From: Sphingobacterium endophyticum
GTDB taxonomy: Bacteria > Bacteroidota > Bacteroidia > Sphingobacteriales > Sphingobacteriaceae
DNA: 64,000 nucleotides
Direction: 5' to 3'
Assembly (NCBI RefSeq): GCF_009733535.1
Contig: NZ_SMMI01000004.1
Location: forward strand, 434,001 to 498,000
Shown: positions 53,765 through 61,246 of the stretch, piece by piece
Layout of the letters: every line of letters starts with the position of its first letter
Position numbering within the stretch: the stretch's first letter is position 1
Made by a program: the position numbers and the translations under genes
The notes under the pieces: generated by a model
Seen by the model: only the letters and a program-made list of their open reading frames with translations
Database searches by the model: none
Told to the model about the DNA's origin: nothing

Positions 53765-53783
53765 TACTTTGAGTTTCAAAGTA
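53765..53783. promoter_or_regulatory. Palindromic operator, copy 2, before creD
   Basis: TACTTTGA-GTT-TCAAAGTA, a perfect 8-bp inverted repeat with a 3-base spacer, identical in both half-sites to copy 1 at 54729-54747. It lies 18 bases after the regulator's stop codon and upstream of the small ORF and creD. The half-site TACTTTG matches the TAnnTTTG -7 element, so a bound repressor would block the promoter. Flanks also match: AAAG upstream and AA-G downstream. Confidence 0.75.
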
Positions 53784-53800
53784 AAGGTGTAAAAAAAATT

Positions 53801-54103
53801 TTATTTATACGTTTGTTTTATTAAATTTTCTAATGCAATTAGATGATTTTCAAAAGCTTTGACTCCTTTTTCCGTTTTACTGTAACTTGTATTCGGTTTT
53901 CTATCAATAAAAGTTTTACTGACTAATATATACCCCTCTTTTTCTAAGTTTTTTAGATTGGAAGCGAGATTACCATCGGTCACGTCCAACAATTCTTTCA
54001 AAGAGTTGAAATCATAGGAATCGTTGGCTATTAGGATACTCATGATCTGTAGCCTTACCCTATTTTCAAAAACCTTATCATATAATGTTAAATCTAAGCT
54101 CAC
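53801..54103 (-). CDS. Winged-helix transcriptional regulator (HTH_34-like)
   Basis: 100-residue DNA-binding protein. The single winged-helix domain (about 10-80) reads VRLQIMSILIANDSYDFNSLKELLDVTDGNLASNLKNLEKEGYILVSKTFIDRKPNTSYSKTEKG; the recognition helix is DGNLASNLKNLEKEGY, and TSYSKTEKG is the wing end, as in the PF13601-type ArsR/MarR-like regulators. No effector domain is present. It overlaps the preceding membrane-protein gene by 4 bases (ATGA), so they are coupled. In Bacteroidota this regulator is often next to creD. It is the best candidate to bind the two palindromes. Confidence 0.88.
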   Translation of the reverse strand: MSLDLTLYDKVFENRVRLQIMSILIANDSYDFNSLKELLDVTDGNLASNLKNLEKEGYILVSKTFIDRKPNTSYSKTEKGVKAFENHLIALENLIKQTYK

Positions 54104-54723
54104 TTTTTTTCGTACTTTTTATGGACAATGATTCCGTAAACGATATGTAACACTCCAAATCCTAATGCCCAAAACACGACGCCATATCCAGGGAATGCCA
54201 ATGCTAATAAGCCCAACCCAATTTCTAAAATCCCTAATACCCGTACTTCTCGAAACGTAAAAACACTCGCAGCTGTTAATGAAAGTCCGTAAAAGATTAA
54301 CAGTGATGATGCGACTAACCCAAATATTCCTTTACTAATGAGTATCAGTGTAAAAAGCCCTCCAGTTACCAAAGGGATCGCCATAGCTTTAAGTAATGCC
54401 TTACTTGTAGGATTCCAGATACTTTGACCACTTTTCTTAGCTTTTGCTTTTGCCATGGTCACTCCTACCGAAATAGATACCACTAAAACCACGAAAGCAA
54501 TAGCGATAAGCTTCCAAATCACCTGTTCATCCAATACATAGAATTCCCTATACCCAAATAAGCTTTTCGTTCCATATACGACAAAATAAGCAGCTGCAGA
54601 TCCCAATAATGCAAAACAACCAATCAACACGCCTGATAGTCCGCTAATTGACATAAATTTTGAAGACTTCTCCATCATGGAGCGAATCTGGCCTATTTCT
54701 TTTAAGATATCTTTCTGGTCCAT
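54100..54723 (-). CDS. Polytopic membrane protein of unknown function
   Basis: 207 residues, about six transmembrane segments (about 22-48, 68-92, 110-133, 134-152, 155-175, 178-200). The N-terminal DILKEIGQIRSMMEKSSKFMSISGLSGVLIGCFALLGSAAA is similar to membrane proteins found beside HTH_34 regulators in Bacteroidota. There are no catalytic motifs. Its ATG is 6 bases from the palindromic operator copy 1, which overlaps a TAnnTTTG -7 element, so it heads an autoregulated operon with the regulator. A role as signal receiver for the regulator is possible but unproven. Confidence 0.75.
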   Translation of the reverse strand: MDQKDILKEIGQIRSMMEKSSKFMSISGLSGVLIGCFALLGSAAAYFVVYGTKSLFGYREFYVLDEQVIWKLIAIAFVVLVVSISVGVTMAKAKAKKSGQSIWNPTSKALLKAMAIPLVTGGLFTLILISKGIFGLVASSLLIFYGLSLTAASVFTFREVRVLGILEIGLGLLALAFPGYGVVFWALGFGVLHIVYGIIVHKKYEKK

Positions 54724-54728
54724 AAAAG

Positions 54729-54747
54729 TACTTTGATTTTCAAAGTA
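54729..54747. promoter_or_regulatory. Palindromic operator, copy 1, before the membrane protein and regulator genes
   Basis: TACTTTGA-TTT-TCAAAGTA, a perfect inverted repeat. On the minus strand TACTTTG (54747-54741) is a TAnnTTTG -7 element with a TTTG 21 bases upstream (in AATATTTGCGGG), so operator and promoter coincide. It lies 5 bases before the ATG at 54723. Same half-sites as copy 2 at 53765-53783. Confidence 0.75.
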
Positions 54748-54837
54748 AGGTTAATTATTCCGTACCCGCAAATATTTTTTCATTTTTTTCAAAGAAGAAT
54801 GATTTTATTCGAGAAGGAGAATGGATAGATTTTTGGT

Positions 54838-55161
54838 TTAAGCAGTTTTGCCAAGCTCAAGACATAAAACTCCAGCAATAATTAACATGAGTCCTAATAA
54901 TTGAACGGTACCTAAAGACTCTTTAAAGGCAAAGTATCCTACTAGAGCTAATAATGATATTCCTACTGCAGCCCATATCCCATATGCAACACCGATCTGC
55001 ATTCCAGCTTTTAAGGATAACGACAATAAATAATATGCTCCCACTACCCCTATGACTGCTACAATAGATGGAACTAGTTTTGTAAATCCTTCAGACTGTC
55101 GAGTGCCTAATGCTCCAATTAATTCTGCAACAATGGCTGCAATTAAATAAATATATTTCAT
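54838..55161 (-). CDS. Small multidrug resistance (SMR/EmrE-like) transporter
   Basis: 107 residues, four transmembrane helices. The SMR pattern is MKYIYLIAAIVAELIGALGTRQSEGFTKLVPSI, with the essential membrane Glu at position 13, then VGAYYLLSLSLKAGMQIGVAYGIWAAVGI and the GxLxxAGV-like 'LLGLMLIIAGVLCLELGKTA' end. It works as an antiparallel dimer exporting cationic compounds by proton exchange. The usual LK-x-SEGF is LGTRQSEGF here, a modest departure. Drug-export versus guanidinium-export (Gdx) subtype cannot be decided. Single gene. Confidence 0.9.
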   Translation of the reverse strand: MKYIYLIAAIVAELIGALGTRQSEGFTKLVPSIVAVIGVVGAYYLLSLSLKAGMQIGVAYGIWAAVGISLLALVGYFAFKESLGTVQLLGLMLIIAGVLCLELGKTA

Positions 55162-55590
55162 CTCATGTCTAGCTTACTGCACCTTTTGAATTCGTAATCA
55201 TTTTCCAATGATTAGAATTTATGGGACTAATTTATCCATATCTCTTTGATTTTTTATTGTATTAGAACAAATAAATTCATTTTAAAATTTATTAATCAAA
55301 TCATTGGTCTTGTAATTCATCTCATGAATTATTATTCAAAGAATTAGAGAATGTGTTTCAATATTTAAATAAAGAATCTGAATGACTAATTCAATTTTAT
55401 TAAATCACTTTCACTCGCTGAAGTTTCATTTTCTTAGTTTAAGCAAATAAAACGAAGGCCTAAAAGCTAATTATTCATGAAAATCGGTAATAATATTGGT
55501 TTAACGGACACAATAAATGATTTTTATTAAAATTAGGAGGTTAACAGACAAATAGTTACAAAAAGATAGTCAAAAAATAGAAAAAAAAGC
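55162..55590. other. Gene-free AT-rich region before tRNA-Leu
   Basis: About 430 bp of very AT-rich DNA between the SMR gene start and the tRNA promoter. I found no open frame of note, no strong hairpin and no repeat shared with the rest of the window. The SMR gene promoter should lie at the left edge, but no clear -33/-7 pair was found. Confidence 0.6.
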
Positions 55591-55621
55591 TTGACATATA
55601 TAGGTTTGGTTTCTATCTTTG
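55591..55621 (+). promoter_or_regulatory. Promoter of tRNA-Leu
   Basis: TTGACA begins at 55591 and TATCTTTG lies at 55614-55621. Spacing after TTG is 20 bases, a close match to the Bacteroidota TTG/TAnnTTTG consensus. The tRNA begins 22 bases downstream. Confidence 0.85.
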
Positions 55622-55642
55622 TGGCTCAATAAAATCCTAACT

Positions 55643-55724
55643 GCGGAAGTGGCGTAATTGGTAGCCGCACCAGACTTAGGATCTGGCGCCGCGAGGCGTG
55701 GGGGTTCGAGTCCCTTCTTCCGCA
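55643..55724 (+). tRNA. tRNA-Leu (anticodon UAG)
   Basis: The acceptor stem GCGGAAG (55643-55649) pairs with CTTCCGC (55717-55723), discriminator A at 55724; CCA is not encoded. The anticodon stem CCAGA/TCTGG (55670-55674 with 55682-55686) encloses CTTAGGA, giving anticodon TAG (55677-55679), which reads CUN codons. A long variable arm (about 55688-55700) marks a class II tRNA such as Leu, and GGTTCGAGT is the T-loop. About 82 bases. Confidence 0.97.
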
Positions 55725-55731
55725 CTTGATG

Positions 55732-55766
55732 TCCTCCCGAAAATAAACCTCGGGAGGATTTTTTTT
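55732..55766 (+). terminator. Terminator after tRNA-Leu
   Basis: 9-bp stem TCCTCCCGA/TCGGGAGGA (55732-55740 with 55750-55758), 9-base loop, then T8. It separates the tRNA from tig, whose ATG is 29 bases beyond the T run. Confidence 0.88.
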
Positions 55767-55794
55767 ATTAATTGCGAAAAGCTAAAACAAGAGT

Positions 55795-57129
55795 ATGAAT
55801 ATTTCACACCAGAACATTGATGACATCAACGCTAATATCCAAGTGGAAATAGCACCTGAGGACTATAATCCACAGGTTGATAAAGCAATTAAAGACCAAG
55901 CTAAACAAGCTAAATTACCAGGATTCCGTCCAGGAATGGTTCCTACGGGACATATCAAACGTATGTATGGTAAAGCAATCTTATTCGATGAGATCAACAA
56001 AATTATCAATGATAAAATTGCTGAATACATCGGTGAGCAAAAATTAGAAGTATTAGGCCAACCTCTTCCAAAAGAAGAAGATAAAGAAGGTCAATACAAC
56101 TGGGATTTCAAAGATACTTTTAACTTCGACTACGAGATCGGTTTAGCTCCTCAATTCGACATCCCTTTCTCAGCAGAAACTGAATTCACAGAATACGATA
56201 TTAAGGCAGATACAGCAACTCTAGAAGAGCGTATCAAAAACTTACGTCGTAGCTATGGTAAAATGACCAACCCCGAAGTTTCAGAAGATGGTGATGTTCT
56301 TTATGCTACTTTGAAACAAGATAAAGAAGAAGGTATTGAAAAAACAACTTCAATCCGTACTGATATCATTGAAGATGCTAAAATCAAAAAATCTCTAGTA
56401 GGTTTGAAAAAAGATGATACTGCTAAAATCGACGTTAAGAAAGCGTTTAAAGTTGCTGACTTAGCTCGTATCTTAGGTATCACTGAAGATGAGGCTGAGA
56501 ACTTAGACGTGACTAAATTCGAATTGACTGTTAAAAACATCAATAGATTAGAAGAGTCTGATTTAGATCAAGAGTTTTTCGATAAATTGTTCCCTGCTGG
56601 TGAAGTTACTACAGAAGAACAGTTCAACGAAAAAGTGAAAGAAGAAGTTGAAAACCTATTCAAACAAAACTCAGCTCAAAGATTGCGTAACGATATGTAT
56701 ACTTTCGGTATGGAAAAAGTAGACGCAAAATTCCCTGAAGAGTTCTTGAAAAGATGGTTAAAAGCAACTAATCCTAATTTAGATGCTGCTGAAATCGAAG
56801 AAGGTTTTGAAGATTTCTTAAACAACTTGAAATGGACAATCATTGAAAACCGCATTGTTACTGCAAATAACCTTGAAGTTAAATATGATGAGGTTGTTGA
56901 TTTAGCAAAAGAACGTATCTACGCTCAAATCAAAATGTACAACATCAATGAAGAGCCTACTGATGAGCAATTACAACAATTCGCTATGCAATTGTTAGGC
57001 GATAGAGAACAAGCTAACCGTTTGTTTGAAGAAGTTAAAGCATTGAAAGTTTTCGATCAACTTAAAGAAACTGTTAAAATCAAATCTAAAAAGATTGATT
57101 ACGACAAATTCGAAAAGCTTGATAAATAA
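55795..57129 (+). CDS. tig: Trigger factor
   Basis: 444-residue ribosome-associated chaperone and peptidyl-prolyl isomerase that meets nascent chains. The ribosome-binding signature GFRPGMVP is at about 43-50 in the N-terminal domain. The FKBP-like middle domain (about 150-245) is degenerate, as usual in Bacteroidota, and the helical C-terminal chaperone domain (about 260-440) includes NDMYTFGMEKVDAKFPEEFLKRWLKATNP. Translation starts 29 bases after the tRNA terminator, so promoter elements must overlap that terminator region or transcripts must read through from the tRNA. Ends in a strong terminator. Confidence 0.95.
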   Translation: MNISHQNIDDINANIQVEIAPEDYNPQVDKAIKDQAKQAKLPGFRPGMVPTGHIKRMYGKAILFDEINKIINDKIAEYIGEQKLEVLGQPLPKEEDKEGQYNWDFKDTFNFDYEIGLAPQFDIPFSAETEFTEYDIKADTATLEERIKNLRRSYGKMTNPEVSEDGDVLYATLKQDKEEGIEKTTSIRTDIIEDAKIKKSLVGLKKDDTAKIDVKKAFKVADLARILGITEDEAENLDVTKFELTVKNINRLEESDLDQEFFDKLFPAGEVTTEEQFNEKVKEEVENLFKQNSAQRLRNDMYTFGMEKVDAKFPEEFLKRWLKATNPNLDAAEIEEGFEDFLNNLKWTIIENRIVTANNLEVKYDEVVDLAKERIYAQIKMYNINEEPTDEQLQQFAMQLLGDREQANRLFEEVKALKVFDQLKETVKIKSKKIDYDKFEKLDK

Positions 57130-57154
57130 GAATTGCAAGAATTAGTTATAAAAT

Positions 57155-57190
57155 AAAAAACAGGCTCGGAGTTTCCGGGCCTGTTTTTTT
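57155..57190. terminator. Bidirectional terminator after tig
   Basis: A 16-bp stem with one wobble pair (57155-57170 with 57174-57189) and a 3-base loop, A-rich left and T-rich right. It separates tig (ends 57129) from the convergent outer-membrane protein gene (ends 57212). Confidence 0.85.
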
Positions 57191-57211
57191 ATTAATTATA
57201 GACTATTTTTA

Positions 57212-57880
57212 TTAGAATGATTTGGAAAATCCTGTTAGCAGCCAAATTCCCATTGCTATTTTTTCATCGGGTTTATATTTTGCAGAAGGTCCTGTTTCTA
57301 AATTAAAGCCAAAGTTTTTTCCCAATTGTCTATTCATCCCCCAAATAGCTACCAAACCAAAAGAACTGCTCGTACTGAATTGATTGATTTTGGTAATTTC
57401 CCCATTCACATCTTGTTTCTCTTTATACCATCCATGCATAAATCCAAACAGTCTACCTCCTAAATAGCTGGCACTATTGTTTGAAATGTTCTTCCCTTTA
57501 TTAAATCTCTTTTCAATATTATAATAATGCTTAACCGCAATAAATGCTGCCGGCATAAATGAATAGGAATTAGATTTGAATTGGTAACCAACATTTCCAT
57601 TTACACTCGCTGAACCTTTAGAAAATCCAATTCCAACGGCCATTCCTACATTTGCGTCAAAAATTGTTTTAGGGCCAATTGGATGTTCGTACTGGAAAGT
57701 TACCGCCGGAAATAGCAACGATAATTTGACTCCTTTTGTCTGAACGACAAAATAATCTTGAGTGGAATTTTTTAAAACAGTGGAATCTGCATTTTGAGCA
57801 TTTGCTGTAAAATTTACTCCACAGATAAGGGAAAACAAGAACAATCTTGCTTTAGAGGTTTTTGAATTTAAGTTAAACAT
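57212..57880 (-). CDS. Predicted outer-membrane beta-barrel protein of unknown function
   Basis: 222 residues. Signal peptide 1-28 (KARLFLFSLICGVNFTANA). The mature part alternates polar and hydrophobic residues (FPAVTFQYEHPIGPKTIFDANVGMAVGIG..., GYQFKSNSYSFMPAAFIAVKHYYNIEKR) and ends in GIWLLTGFSKSF with a terminal Phe, as for barrels folded by BamA. No named family recognised. It is monocistronic. An (AT)11 tract (57904-57925) lies 24 bases upstream of the ATG and contributes to a TATATTTG -7-like sequence, which could make expression variable. Confidence 0.7.
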   Translation of the reverse strand: MFNLNSKTSKARLFLFSLICGVNFTANAQNADSTVLKNSTQDYFVVQTKGVKLSLLFPAVTFQYEHPIGPKTIFDANVGMAVGIGFSKGSASVNGNVGYQFKSNSYSFMPAAFIAVKHYYNIEKRFNKGKNISNNSASYLGGRLFGFMHGWYKEKQDVNGEITKINQFSTSSSFGLVAIWGMNRQLGKNFGFNLETGPSAKYKPDEKIAMGIWLLTGFSKSF

Positions 57881-57900
57881 AGTTTTTATTAATTTATATT

Positions 57901-57925
57901 CAAATATATATATATATATATATAT
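57901..57925 (-). repeat. (AT)11 microsatellite in the promoter of the outer-membrane protein gene
   Basis: Twenty-two alternating A/T bases (57904-57925). On the minus strand its downstream end forms TATATTTG (57908-57901), a TAnnTTTG -7 element, about 20 bases before the ATG at 57880. The tract therefore occupies the spacer toward any -33 element; changes in repeat number would alter spacing. Confidence 0.6.
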
Positions 57926-57992
57926 TGAGTTATTAATAAAAACATAATTAGACCATATTATTGAAAATAATTTAACTTAAAATACTTTGTTT

Positions 57993-59468
57993 TTAAAAGA
58001 AGATATTGTATCCTACGGATAATCGTCCATATGGATATTCACGGTTAAAGTCAGGATATTGCTGTTCTCTAAAATGTCCCTGTAGGTTGAAATAACCTGA
58101 ACTTAAATTAAGTGACCATCTTTTATACAAACGAAGGCTTGCTTCCACATTCAATCCATGGAGTACGTAATATGAATCAGTCCCTGAAATAGTAAAAAAT
58201 ACCCCCCCATTATAATCGGCACTAATCATAAAGCGGTTCAACAACATGAGATCTCCCCTAAATCGGTAAGAGGCACCAGGACCATAATTATAATTTCTAC
58301 TGGCACCATATAGGAGATAAGGGTCTGGCACCGCAGCTAGCACTACCGCACCCGCACCAACACTTAGATTAAGCCTGTTACCTGTTTTATATCTAAACTC
58401 AGAAAGCCAGTTATAATTAATACTTTGAGCACCATAAAAGAATGCGTCGTTATTGTAGAAATCATAATGTGCATTCAATGTTCCATAGTGATCGCCCTGT
58501 CTGGACTTAAAGAATTTTGCCCCATATAGTAAAGCATGTACATTGACAGCGTTAATAAAGGAACTATCTCCATTTCCAAGTTCCAAATTGACCGAAAACT
58601 GATCGAATGGTCGCTTATAATTATGGTCACCATTGCTATATCTAAACCTTAAACGACCATAAAAAGCATTTTTCCCTTCATTTAAGAAATCACCTTCCTT
58701 TGCATCAAACCTTCTGATACCCATATCAACTTCAGCCGTAATAATTGAGGAGTCTGCACCGTAATAATCATCAATACGCTTTCCCCATTTTCCGTCTAAA
58801 AGTCGGTTCAAGCCATTGATGGGATTGACAATTGTTGCTACGATTTCATTGCCAACACGGTTATGATCTGTTCGATTTCGGGCTAGGATATTCCGGGATA
58901 CTCGGTGCATCATCTCTCCTAAGAGGATACCACCAAAAGTAGTGTTAACCAGATCGTTGATCGATGGATGTTGAGTCTCACCTGCAGTTTCCCAAATATA
59001 ACTTCCGGCAACTGTAGCTAAACTAGATTGGTAAAAATTATATCCATTGCTTCGAAAAGCATTGAAATATATCTGTCCATGAAACGGGTGATCAATTTGA
59101 TTGGTTGTAAATTGGTTATCGTCCCAATCCCAAGCACTGAAACGTTGATGATCTAGAAAATTCTGGAAGGAAATATATGAATAAGGATCTTTTGTAATAA
59201 ACCGATTAAAGGAAGCTGGAAAAGCTTGTGCTAAGAACCACTCTGTCCCTGCCCTCCAAAACTTCTTTTCCCTTTTTGGGTTCAAGTCCCATTGAATTGT
59301 ATCTTTTAAAAATTCGGGACTATCTGTCAAGATATTTAGGCTATCCTTCCTGAAATTAATAGGTTCATCTTTGATTTTTCCGAGGGTATCAATCTGAGCA
59401 AAAGAATAAGAAATGGATAAAATAAAAATCCAAACAGTGAGAGGTAGACTTCTGTAATGTATAAGCAA
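57993..59468 (-). CDS. DUF3943-type outer-membrane protein
   Basis: 491 residues. A signal peptide (about 1-24, WIFILSISYSFAQ) and a beta-rich body. The block VAGSYIWETAGETQHPSINDLVNTTFGGILLGEMMHRVSRNIL (about 145-190) is what I recognise as DUF3943; relatives are Bacteroidota outer-membrane or periplasmic proteins without known role. It ends GRLSVGYNIFF, with a terminal aromatic as in barrels. The frame opens with TTG at 59468 (no ATG in the first 100 codons that would keep the signal peptide). Divergent from the 229-residue secreted protein gene, 172 bp apart. Confidence 0.75.
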   Translation of the reverse strand: MLIHYRSLPLTVWIFILSISYSFAQIDTLGKIKDEPINFRKDSLNILTDSPEFLKDTIQWDLNPKREKKFWRAGTEWFLAQAFPASFNRFITKDPYSYISFQNFLDHQRFSAWDWDDNQFTTNQIDHPFHGQIYFNAFRSNGYNFYQSSLATVAGSYIWETAGETQHPSINDLVNTTFGGILLGEMMHRVSRNILARNRTDHNRVGNEIVATIVNPINGLNRLLDGKWGKRIDDYYGADSSIITAEVDMGIRRFDAKEGDFLNEGKNAFYGRLRFRYSNGDHNYKRPFDQFSVNLELGNGDSSFINAVNVHALLYGAKFFKSRQGDHYGTLNAHYDFYNNDAFFYGAQSINYNWLSEFRYKTGNRLNLSVGAGAVVLAAVPDPYLLYGASRNYNYGPGASYRFRGDLMLLNRFMISADYNGGVFFTISGTDSYYVLHGLNVEASLRLYKRWSLNLSSGYFNLQGHFREQQYPDFNREYPYGRLSVGYNIFF

Positions 59469-59640
59469 AGTACTGTTATTTAATAAGCTGTAAAATTAAA
59501 TTAATATATCGAATTGCTACGCTTCAATTGCTCTTCCTATCTCAATTTTAACATTATGCTGTTAATATGGACATGGTACAAACAGTTTGTCCTTTGAATG
59601 GTTTTAATTATATTTAAAGGATAACCAACAGAATAACAGC

Positions 59641-60330
59641 ATGAAAAGAATTTTTTTAAGTATGACAATTCTGCTGATGAGCATTGCAGTCATTGCTCAG
59701 AATAGGCAGTCCATAACCGGAGCTTATTTAGCCAAGGATGGAAACATCAACCATTTATGGCTATTTGTAGATGGCTATAGTTCCTATATTCAATACGAAA
59801 ACAACAAATACCTTTCCACTTGGGGTGGTCCATTCAGCAATGAATCCAACGGAATACAAGTCAAGGTTGAGTTTAATGATGCAAAACCTGATGAAATTGG
59901 GCAAGATAAAGCTACCGCTGCTAAATTAAGTGGGAATGAAATAAAAATGGGAAACCTGACATTCAAAAAAAAACCTTCAAATAAACAGGATTTAGATGGT
60001 CTTTGGAGAATAACAGGAAGAAAGCAAGATGATAAAGTATCCTCTATTCCTCGAGGAGATCGGAAAACAATTAAGATTTTGGTAGATGGATATTTTCAAT
60101 GGATAGCAATTAATCCGGCAGAAAAAGGATTCTTTGGTACAGGTGGTGGACAATATACCTTCAAAGGAGGAAAATATACCGAGAAAATATTATTCTTTTC
60201 AAGAGATAACAGCCGAGTTGGCGCAGTATTAAGTTTTGATGGAGAAATTAAGGATGCTGATTGGCATCATAGTGGATTAAGTTCTAAAGGGGATCCAATT
60301 TTTGAAATATGGTCTAGAGACAATAAATAA
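59641..60330 (+). CDS. Secreted protein of unknown function with two internal repeats
   Basis: 229 residues. Signal peptide 1-19 (MKRIFLSMTILLMSIAVIAQ). The mature protein consists of two related halves, about 22-110 and 120-228: 'TGAYLAKDG...LFVDGYSSYIQYENNKYLSTWGGPFS' against 'DGLWRITGRK...ILVDGYFQWIAINPAEKGFFGTGGGQYT', sharing the order G-x-[YW], VDGY, an aromatic strand and a G-rich turn. This looks like a lipocalin-like beta-sandwich duplicated in tandem; similar domains occur in Bacteroidota membrane or secreted proteins of unknown role. ATG start; a hairpin terminator follows. Confidence 0.75.
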   Translation: MKRIFLSMTILLMSIAVIAQNRQSITGAYLAKDGNINHLWLFVDGYSSYIQYENNKYLSTWGGPFSNESNGIQVKVEFNDAKPDEIGQDKATAAKLSGNEIKMGNLTFKKKPSNKQDLDGLWRITGRKQDDKVSSIPRGDRKTIKILVDGYFQWIAINPAEKGFFGTGGGQYTFKGGKYTEKILFFSRDNSRVGAVLSFDGEIKDADWHHSGLSSKGDPIFEIWSRDNK

Positions 60331-60337
60331 GAACAAT

Positions 60338-60363
60338 AAAGGGCGTTGAAATCAACGCCCTTT
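60338..60363. terminator. Bidirectional terminator before cysM
   Basis: A perfect palindrome-like stem AAAGGGCGTTGA/TCAACGCCCTTT (60338-60349 with 60352-60363) with a tight loop, between convergent genes ending at 60330 and 60374. The T tract is weak on both sides (TTTGTTT). Confidence 0.75.
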
Positions 60364-60373
60364 GTTTATTTTC

Positions 60374-61246
60374 TTAACCGAATAAGTCCGAACTTAAATA
60401 TCGATCTCCCCGATCGCATACAATAAATACTATGACTCCAGATTCGATTTCATTTGCTACGGTTAGAGCAGCTTGAAAGGCTCCACCAGAGCTCATGCCA
60501 GCAAACACTCCTTCTTTTCTTGCCAGTTCCCTGGCTTTCTGGGTAGCGTCTTTCTGATCAATATCGATAACCCTGTCGACCCTGGAAGGATCAAATATCT
60601 TAGGCAAGTATTCTTTTGGCCATCTTCGAATACCCGGAATGGAAGATTCTTCAGTAGGCTGACAACCCACTATTTGTACCTCCGGATTCTGCTGCTTCAA
60701 ATAAATTGAACAGCCCATAATTGTGCCTGTTGTCCCCATTGCACTAACAAAATGCGTAATCTTACCATCGGTATCTCGCCATATTTCAGGACCTGTAGTT
60801 TTTACGTGAGCTTCATAATTGTCGGGATTTGAAAACTGATTTAAAATATAATATTCCCCGGTAGCAGCTTTCTCTTCAGCATAGTCCCTACTCGCTTCCA
60901 TACTATCTAATAAAGTCACTTTCCCTCCGAAAGCTTCCATGGTCAAGGTTCTTTCTCGTGTTGAGGATGAAGGCATAACCAACTCAATTTCTAAACCGAA
61001 CATACTTGCAATCATTGCCAAAGCAATTCCTGTATTTCCGCTGGTTGCTTCAATCAATTTAGTTTTTTTGTTGATTTCACCACGTTCCATGGCTGAGCGA
61101 ATCATATTCAAGGCCGCTCTATCTTTCACAGAACCACCGGGATTATTACCCTCTAATTTTGCGTATATTTTAACCTTTGGATTATCATGAAATCCTTTGA
61201 TTTCAACCATCGGCGTATTTCCTATTAAATCGATGATGTTTGCCAT
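60374..61246 (-). CDS. cysM: Cysteine synthase, CysM type
   Basis: 290-residue PLP-dependent O-acetylserine sulfhydrylase. The PLP lysine is K41 in NPGGSVKDRAALNM; the substrate loop is EATSGNTGIALAMIAS (about 63-78), the phosphate-binding loop is VSAMGTTGTIMG (about 167-178), and GMSSGGAFQAAL lies at about 250-261. The short length and SVKDR motif fit CysM (isozyme B) rather than CysK. It makes L-cysteine from O-acetylserine and sulfide (CysM may use thiosulfate). Its start codon overlaps the cysE stop by one base (TAATG), so the two steps are translationally coupled. Confidence 0.95.
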   Translation of the reverse strand: MANIIDLIGNTPMVEIKGFHDNPKVKIYAKLEGNNPGGSVKDRAALNMIRSAMERGEINKKTKLIEATSGNTGIALAMIASMFGLEIELVMPSSSTRERTLTMEAFGGKVTLLDSMEASRDYAEEKAATGEYYILNQFSNPDNYEAHVKTTGPEIWRDTDGKITHFVSAMGTTGTIMGCSIYLKQQNPEVQIVGCQPTEESSIPGIRRWPKEYLPKIFDPSRVDRVIDIDQKDATQKARELARKEGVFAGMSSGGAFQAALTVANEIESGVIVFIVCDRGDRYLSSDLFG

